A stretch of DNA of 64,000 nt, from contig OZ024736.1 in the NCBI GenBank assembly GCA_964016875.1, positions 41,696,707 to 41,760,706 on the forward strand, written 5' to 3'. The notes under the pieces are model-generated. The model saw nothing but the letters and a program-made list of their open reading frames with translations, was not told the origin of the DNA and did not search any database. Made by a program: the position numbers and the translations under genes. Below are positions 57,158 to 64,000 of the stretch, piece by piece. The DNA is from Fallopia convolvulus (taxonomy: Eukaryota; Streptophyta; Magnoliopsida; Caryophyllales; Polygonaceae). Position 1 is the first letter of the stretch. Each line of letters begins with the position of its first letter.

Positions 57158-60100
57158 AGAGGCCCTTCTCGCTGGGTCCCGCGACGTGTTCGCCTGGACT
57201 GCAAAAGATCTCTGAGGTGTGCCTCGGACCCTGGCCCAGCACTCCCTGAACATCGACGTCGCCATTCGTCCTGTGGTGCAGCGTCGAAGAAAAATGAACG
57301 AAGAAAGGGCAAACGCCGCAAATGAAGAGTTGGCCAAGCTGCTGGCCGCAGATTTCATACGCGAAGTCCAGTATCCGAAATGGTTGTCCAATGTCGTGGT
57401 GGTCAAAAATGCCAGCGGCAAGTGGCGGATGTGTGTGGACTTCAAAGACCTCAACAAGGCATGCCCCAAAGACAGCTACCCCCTGCCCTCGATTGATGCA
57501 CTTGTAGATTCGACTGTTGGGCACGAGGTCTTGAGTTTCCTCGACGCCTACTCGGGGTACAACCAGATATCGATGAATCCCCGTAACGAGGAGGAGACAT
57601 CCTTTATCACTCAGCGGGGGACATACTGTCATAAGGTCATGCCATTTGGCCTCAAGAACGCAGGGGCCACATTCCAACGCCTCGTCGATCGGGTTTTTAA
57701 AGACCACCTGAACAGGAACGTATCCGCCTACGTCGACGACATCGTGGTACGGAGCAAGGGCCCCGAGGAGCACCTGGCTGACCTCGCCGAGGTTTTCACC
57801 ACCCTCGGACACCACCGGCTCAGCCTGAACCCCGAGAAATGCGTTTTTGGCGTGTCCTCGGGGAAGTTTTTGGGATTCATGATCAGCGAGCGCGGGATCG
57901 ACGTCAACCCCGCCAAGATAGAATCTATCCTCGCAATGAGGTCTCCCCGATCTCGTACCGAGGTACAGAGACTCAACGACGCTGTAAATTACTTGGGGAG
58001 GTTTTGCTCCCGCCTAGCAGACAAGTCCCTCCCATTCTTTGCCTCCCTCAAAAAGAATGACAAGTTCGTCTAGGACGAGAGGCTCGAGACAGCCTTCTCC
58101 GAGTTAAAAACCTTCCTCACCAAGCTCCCCACCTTGTCACCTCCACACGCGGGCGAAGATTTGCAACTATATGTGGCGGTGAGTCCCGAGACCGTCAGCG
58201 CGGTGCTCACAAGAGAGGCCATGCACCCGGTATACTTTGTGAGTCGCGTGCTCCAGCCTGCGGAGCAGAGATACTCCCCGTCAGAGAAGATGGCGCTGGC
58301 TGTAGTGACCTCCGCAAGGCGCCTACGCCCATACTTCCACGCACATCCCATCCAGGTTCTTTTGGACCTCCCACTTCGTCAGATTCTGCATCAGCCTGCT
58401 CTCTCCGAACGTATGACCAAGTGGGTCGTCGAGCTCTCCGAGTTCGATATCAATTATCTTCCGAGAACCGCGATGAAGGGACAAGACCTCGCCCACTTTA
58501 TGGTGGAGGTCACCTTCCCCGAGACAGACACAAGCTCGGACGAATGGAAGGTGTTCGTTGATGGCTCACGATGTGACGTCGATGGCGGGGCCGGGGTGTT
58601 CCTCGATGGCCCCTCAATCGAGACGGAGTATGCTCTCAACTTCACCTTTGATGCCACCAACAACGACGCCGAGTATGAGGCCATGATCGCCGGGATCGAG
58701 ATGGCGCTACTCAACGGAGCCCGCAAAATCAGGGTCTACACAGACTCCGAATTGGTAGCACGACAACTCAACGGCCAATACGACACCAGGACAGGTTTTC
58801 TGCCTGCTTACCGAGCAAAAGTCAAGGCCTTGGTTTCATGCCTAGAAACCTTCGCGGTGGAGTCAATCCCGCGGACCTCAAACACAAAGGCGGATGCCCT
58901 CGCCAGGTTAGGCTCCGCGCTTCCCTTGGATGTGGGAAACCGCGTAATGGTGGAGAGAAAGCTCTCACGAAGCGTCGATAGCGAGGTCATGTCCATAAGG
59001 ATCGAGGACTGGAGGTTCCCGATGACGAAGTACATACAAAGCGGCATCCTCCCAGAGGACCCCGCGCTGGCCAGAAAACTAAAAATGCAAGCCGCCCGCT
59101 ACTGCGTCATCGGCGACCAGCTTTATCACCGGGGCTACGCTGAACCCAACCTGCTGTGCATACCGCCCGAGGCCACGGACCACGTCCTCTACGAGGCCCA
59201 CGAGGGAGTTTGTGGGGACACCCGGGGTGGAGGTCTTTGGCACACAAAATCGTCCATTTGGGGTACTTCTGGCCCACCCTCCGACAAGACGCGAGAGCTT
59301 ACGTCCAAAAATGCGTCGAATGCCAGAAACACGGGAACGTCCAGCACACCCCGACGGCTCCCCTCCGCAGCATTCACGCGCCCTACCCATTCGCAATGTG
59401 GGGAATGGACATTTTAGGCCCTTTTCCTAAAGCTGATGGCCAAGTGCAATACATTTTGGTCATCGTGGACTACTTCATGAAGTGGATCGAAGCACAGGCA
59501 ATGGCAAAAATCACCGGGGCAAAGGTCTGCGAATTCCTGTGGAAGAACCTCGTCTGCCGTTTCGGTGTCCCCATGACAATCATGACCGACCATGGCCCCC
59601 AATTCGACTGCGAAGAAACTCGGACTTTCTGCTCTGAGCTGGGCATCAACCTCAAATTTTCCTCCGTAGCTCATCCCCAGTCCAATGGCTAGGTAGAAAA
59701 CGTTAATGCCCGCATCTTGACAGACCTCAAAAAACGCCTGGGCATGGCACAGGGTCGCTGGACCGAATTACTTCCACTCGTCCTCTGGACGTATCGCACG
59801 ACCTCGCGCCGCGCAACGGGCGAGACCCCCTTCGCTCTTACCTACGGGGCGAAAGCCCTCGTTCTCGTAGAAACCCTAATTCCATCAGCAAGGGTGTACA
59901 ACTTCGACGAAAAAGAAAACGAGGCCAACCTCAAGGTCGAACTGCAGTTCCGAGATGAAATCCGCGAGGTAGCGGACCTGCGCTCTAGAGAATACAAGCG
60001 ACGTGTCGCCATATACCACGACAAGAAGGTCAGACCTCGCCTCTTGGCCATGGGAAACCTCGTGCTAAGACGCACCGAAGGAGGAAAATTGGACCCTAAC

Positions 60101-60223
60101 TGGGAAGGACCCTACATCCTCGGAGAAGAGGTCGTGCCCGGGGCTTTCAAACTCAGGGACGACGAGGGGCGCACACTGAGCAAAACGTGGAACGTCGTGC
60201 GACTCAAAAAATATTACATGTAG
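56865..60223 (+). pseudogene. 5'-truncated gypsy pol: protease end, RT, dual RNase H, integrase
   Basis: In order: protease C-terminus; TGA at 57213; RT with MPFGLKNAGATFQRL and catalytic YVDD (57219-58070); TAG at 58071; a first RNase H with PVYFVSRVLQPAEQRYSPSE and a second, archaeal-type one with KVFVDGSRCDVDGGAGVFL, NNDAEYEAMIAGIEMAL and VYTDSELVARQL; then integrase after a frameshift near 59,225. The integrase has a zinc-finger remnant (CVECQKHG), GMDILGPFP, TDHGPQFD and HPQSNG followed by TAG (59690) and VEN, so the DDE residues can be traced. The dual RNase H identifies the Tat lineage of Ty3-gypsy. Stops and the frameshift make it inactive. Confidence 0.93.
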
Positions 60224-60310
60224 AAACTCGGAACCCCGTTGTTCCTCACAATTGTTAAATAAAGGATTGCAGGCTTTTCTAAAAACGCTCTCTCCCTGAA
60301 AAGGATCCCA

Positions 60311-60410
60311 CCCCTCGCTTCCCGCTTGGGGTTGGAGAATCTCGTTTGGAAAAATTTCCACCCCTCGCTTCACGCTTGGGGTTGGAGAATCTCGTTTGGA
60401 AGAAATTCCA
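60311..60410 (+). repeat. 50-bp tandem duplication after the integrase
   Basis: Units at 60311-60360 and 60361-60410 share CCCCTCGCTT, GCTTGGGGTTGGAGAATCTC and GTTTGGA. They lie between the integrase stop and the antisense ORF, in the untranslated spacer typical of Tat elements. Confidence 0.9.
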
Positions 60411-60485
60411 CCGGTCGCGGCGCGGGCGCACCGGTCGCGGGCAGAGGTCCCGTGGAGGTTCCCTCCGGGTTCCCTCCAATAAGCT

Positions 60486-63030
60486 CTACCTCGGGGGGCG
60501 CGGTGCTAGACACAGCCCGTCCTCGTTGAGGAAGAACTCGCATTCCCCCTCGGGATCCTTCGACCCCAGCTCCCCCATGGTTTCATTGTAGTTGGGGTTG
60601 AAGAAGACGATCTGGGGGTCGAGGTGCCCATACTTGGCCACCGCCTGTTTTACGCCCATGCGGACTGCCTGGTGGAACATTGTCCTCACGCTCTCCACAA
60701 CTCCGCCTTGTACTCCTCCGAGTCCACATACCTGGGACCCGCGGCCACGACCTCCTCGTTAAGCTCAAAAATGCGCCCCTCGAGGCGCCTGATCTCCTCC
60801 TCGGCCCTCAGAAACTCCGCTTCCTTCGCCTTGAAGAACTCATGTTAGGCGGAGAGCTTGCCTCGAAGCCCTTCAACCTCGCCCCGCAGAACCTCAGCCT
60901 CGCCCCTCGCCCTCTTCTCCCCCTCCCTCGCCGCCTTCACCTCCTCCCTTGCTGCGGCCTCCGCGGCCTCGACCCGCTTCTTGGCCGCAGCCTCCGCGGC
61001 TTTGGACGACTCCGCGACCTCGGCCAGCTCCTTGGCCTGTCGCTCGCACACCTCGCTGCGGGCCCGAAGCGCCGCCTCCATCTTGTCCATCCTCGAATGA
61101 AGTAGGACGATGCGACTTCGGTTGTAATTATCAAAAAAGGTGTGTTGTAGGTTCACAGAAGGATGAGAAAAGAAACAAGAAAGAGACAAGAATTGAACAC
61201 ACAAAAAAAAAAAGAGCTTACCATGGCCAAGTACCTAGCGGCCTCGTCGTCGAGCGCCGCCTCGGTGAGGTTGTTGGCCCACGCGACCTCCTCCTTGTAA
61301 TCTCCCCGGGCCCAATCCAACGGGGCCCCTCTGATAGGTCCAGGGCAGTGAAACCTGGCAGGATGGGGGCCTGTATCCCCGCGACTTCGCCCCTTGAAGT
61401 TGAAAGCAGGGATGAGTTCCAGATCCCGCGAGCCTCGTTGATGGTCGCCCGACCGGGGTTTCTTCTTCTTCTCAGGGGAAGACCCCGCTTCCTTCCTCTT
61501 CCGCCCGGCCTTGTCGTCGGACGCCCGGGGTGGATGGGTGGTCCCCTTCGTGGTGGCCCCTTTCGACGGAACCACCTTAGGCCTTTTTTCCCCTTGGGGC
61601 GGCCCCGTGACGTCCCACTGCGACGCCCTCGTGACGTTCCCCTTGGGCAGGGCTCCCCCTGCCGCGGCCGTTGGCGGGACAGGTCCCGGCTGCATTGTAC
61701 CTGTCCTCGCCTGCGAGCTCGGCTGCGAGCTCGTCTCGTTGATTGAAATCCCCTTGGGGACCCGGGGAGCAGGGGTCTTGGAAGTAGACGTCATAGGCTG
61801 TTTTCCCTTCGACGTCGTGGTAAGAGCGTGCAGAAAATCCACTGTCAAGAAAGGAGTAAAAAGAAAAAAGCAGGTTAGGACGAGGTCAGAAACAAATGTA
61901 ACGAGGTGTATAACCCCGCAACCCTATAAGGAAAAAGAAAACAATCAGAGAAATAGTGATAATAAAATACCCTCTCCGCCCTCGCGAGGAGAGAAACTGA
62001 GGCTCAGCCCCGCCCGCTCAAGCCGGTCCTTAGAAAGGTAGCGCTCGTATGGCGCCTGGTACGCTGTGGCGTACTTGGCCTTGAGCGCCTAGAACTCGGC
62101 GACCTTGTACGGGCACACGCATCTCTCGTAGTTACCCGGTGCCACAGGGAAATTAAGGTATCTCCCGCTGAGGTCTCGGACCAAAAACCATTTAGGTTTC
62201 CACGTCCCGACATTCGACTGGGTCGTAATGATTTTGACGTTCGGTGTGCTGAGGTTGACCAGGGAACATCGAGGTTCTCTCCTCGCCAAAACTAACGCCG
62301 ACAAGTCGTCGAGGTTCGGCTCGTCCAGAAGCTCGCGGCTTCGAATTGTGTAAGCACATAACAACCGCCAGGCGTTCGGGAACAACTGAGCGGGGCAGAC
62401 ACCCATGGCCCACAAGAAATCAACGATGTGCTGGGCCAAGGGCAGCCTAAAGCCCGCTTGGAGACTGACGAGGTTCACGAGCGCACACCCCTCGTAGGAC
62501 GCCAGGGGTCGCCCCTCCTCCTCTGGCAGTGCCAGCTCGACTCCCTCGGGCCAGGGGAAATCTTTAGCTATGTCCGCGAGGTCGTCCAACTTCAAATCGG
62601 TGGCCACCCCCTCGGACAGGTAGGCCTCGGGAGTGCTCGGACTCATAGGAATCCGTTCTTTGAGGACGACGGGAATGCCGGACACAGCGTCGGTAATATA
62701 GGCCTCGGGGAAGCTCGATGGCACATACGCGGCCGAAGCTGAGGCAATTGCCGCGTCCAACCTCGCCTCGACCTCGACAGCGATCACATCAGGAGAAGAA
62801 GAGGAAGCCATTTCAACACCAGAATATATGCGCAGACGGGGGAAGTACGAATTGATCGAAACAGCGGAGTCGCTGGATGAGGGCTCGCTGAAGACCAACG
62901 AAGGGGAACTTGGGTTCTGAGAATCACTAGGCTCTACACTTCCTACGGACTCGGAGACCTCCTGGTAGAAATTCTCTTGAAAATTAAAGACAAAGCCGGG
63001 CGGTGGGCTCGCAGAGGCTCTCCTAGGCAT
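60486..63030 (-). pseudogene. Antisense extra ORF of the Tat/Retand element (PF04195-like plus coiled coil)
   Basis: Opposite to gag-pol, a spliced-looking frame begins at ATG 63030 (MPRRASAS). It includes VNLVSLQAGFRLPLAQHIVD and PAQLFPNAWRLLCAYTIRS, resembling the 'putative gypsy type transposon' family (PF04195) encoded antisense in Retand-like elements. It meets TAG at 62089 after KVAEF but continues in frame to a GTATTT donor near 61,975. A Ser/Thr/Pro- and Lys-rich exon (about 61,843-61,220) follows. Next is an Ala/Glu-rich coiled coil (KELAEVAESSKAAEAAAKKR, about 61,100-60,845), then a tail ending near 60,486. Stops within the coiled coil (TAG at about 60,845) show it is dead. Its role in living elements is unknown. 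Confidence 0.75.
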
Positions 63031-63122
63031 GAAAAGACAACGTCCAGGCCGCGAAAAGCTAGCACCTGGAAAAGAAAAGGTCAGTAAGGCACTAAAGGCA
63101 AGGCAACCAAAGAGAAAAAAAT

Positions 63123-63290
63123 GAGATCGAAGAACGAGATCACGACCCCGTGAAAGAAGGAAGAACGAGGTCAAGCCCGAGATCGAAGAACGAGATCACA
63201 ACCCCGGGAAAGAAGGAAGGACGAGGTCAAGCCCGAGATCGAAGCACAAAGATCATAACCTCGAAAAGAAAAGAGCACGAGATCATAACC
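63123..63290 (-). repeat. Three ~56-bp tandem repeats upstream of the antisense ORF
   Basis: Units start at 63123, 63179 and 63235. The first two are nearly identical (GAGATCGAAGAACGAGATCA, then ACCCCG.GAAAGAAGGAAG and CGAGGTCAAGCCC) and the third is diverged. They lie where the antisense transcript's promoter or leader would be. Confidence 0.85.
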
Positions 63291-64000
63291 TCAGGAAAAA
63301 ATAAGCACGAAGTCGCAACCTCTGACAGGATAGGACGGCAAAGAAGAATTTGAAGCGCCAAAAGAAAGGAAAGAGAAAGAAGGCCAACCAACGATGGAAG
63401 CCAGCGGTGGAAGCCCAAACGTCCCGTCAATCAGGCATCATGACGTTTGGGCTCCCGAGGGTTTTTCGAAATTCGAAAAGTAGTGGGCGGAGAAACGGAA
63501 GTTTAACCGTCACCCCAAGCAAAAAAGAGAGAGAGAGAGAGAGAAAAGCAATAAACCCAAAAGCCCAGTGGTACCCTCACGGCGGCAACCACCGTCTCAC
63601 CACCGTCTCACCACCGCAACACCGCCCCCCGAAGCGTAACGCAAAGAAAAAAGAGGGGAGAAAAGCAGAACGAAAAGAAAGGAGAGGAGACGAAAAACCA
63701 AGAGGAGACAAAGACACTACGGAGCAAGAACCACCCCCAACGCCGCCGCGCAACCAACAAAGAAACACCCAGAAATCACCAACACCCACCCAGACGCAAA
63801 ACGGAACGAAGAAAGAACAAAGAAACACCCAGAAATCACAAACACCCACCCAGATGCAAAACGGAACGAAGAAAGAACAAAGAAAAATAACAAAGACAAA
63901 ACGCCAAAAAACACACAACCCTGCCACCGCCGCTTCGCCACCGTGACACCGGCGCGAAACACCGGGCGACACACCGTCGCCCTTACAAAACACGGGGCAA
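63291..64000. other. Purine-rich spacer of the gypsy element, continuing off the window
   Basis: The plus strand is strongly purine/A/C-biased, with a GA microsatellite at about 63,526-63,545. No 3' LTR matching 50976-51363 is present, so the element extends beyond 64,000. Long open frames here are low-complexity and not supported as genes. Confidence 0.5.
63761..63880. repeat. 60-bp tandem duplication near the window end
   Basis: Units 63761-63820 and 63821-63880 share AGAAACACCCAGAAATCAC and AAAACGGAACGAAGAAAGAA, with two visible substitutions, in a strand-asymmetric A/C-rich region. Confidence 0.9.

Noticed and set aside
57156..57815. 219-codon minus-strand open frame opposite gypsy RT
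   Set aside because: Antisense shadow of the RT coding frame. The plus strand has YVDD and other RT motifs.
63350..63993. Long open frames on both strands in the last 650 bp
   Set aside because: They fall in low-complexity purine-biased sequence with a 60-bp tandem repeat. Peptides are Lys/Arg/Pro- or Cys/Phe/Val-rich with no recognisable domain.

Overview
This is nuclear DNA from a flowering plant, most likely a eudicot. Genes are split by short AT-rich introns, many non-coding stretches are low in GC, and the recognisable proteins are plant families. I cannot name the species.

Layout. Positions 1-47,084 are gene-bearing. In order: the 3' end of an unidentified gene; a plastid class I fructose-bisphosphate aldolase gene (+); UFD1 (-), the CDC48/p97 cofactor; a nuclear tRNA-Leu(CAA); a broken copy of a small gene resembling mitochondrial ATP synthase subunit e; a PHD-finger/homeodomain gene of the PRHA/HAT3.1 group (+); a cluster of short nested transposons; a TIP41-like PP2A regulator gene (+); an intronless C2H2 zinc-finger repressor (-); a GH95 alpha-L-fucosidase (-) head to head with a small LYR-motif gene (+); a 4.25-kb LTR retroelement without pol genes; and an atypical bHLH gene (+) carrying a 1.2-kb foldback transposon in an intron. 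Exon structures were worked out by hand from splice sites and reading-frame continuity, and every multi-exon model closes in frame. From memory, aldolase/UFD1 and TIP41-like/fucosidase are also near-neighbours in Arabidopsis, so this part looks like ordinary conserved euchromatin.

Positions 47,085-64,000 are a nested retroelement graveyard, increasingly GC-rich. A copia element with LTR, primer-binding site and broken gag is fused to a CACTA transposase remnant, then to a 5'-truncated Ty3-gypsy pol. A gypsy element of the Tat type (dual RNase H, antisense extra ORF) starts with its LTR exactly inside that pol fragment, is cut in its reverse transcriptase, and is followed by a near-identical 3.0-kb second copy of the copia/CACTA/protease block. 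The joint contains an 8-nt filler whose sequence is an inverted copy of nearby DNA. Most in-frame stops in the gypsy coding regions can be explained by C-to-T or G-to-A change.

I did not find a novel multi-gene system. The most noteworthy signals are the rearrangement joint at 54,129-54,172, the 6,182-bp-period duplication, the pol-less LTR element with clean target duplications, several nested MITE/SINE insertions with intact target duplications, a GC-AG intron in the aldolase gene, and the tRNA/pseudogene pair at 10 kb.
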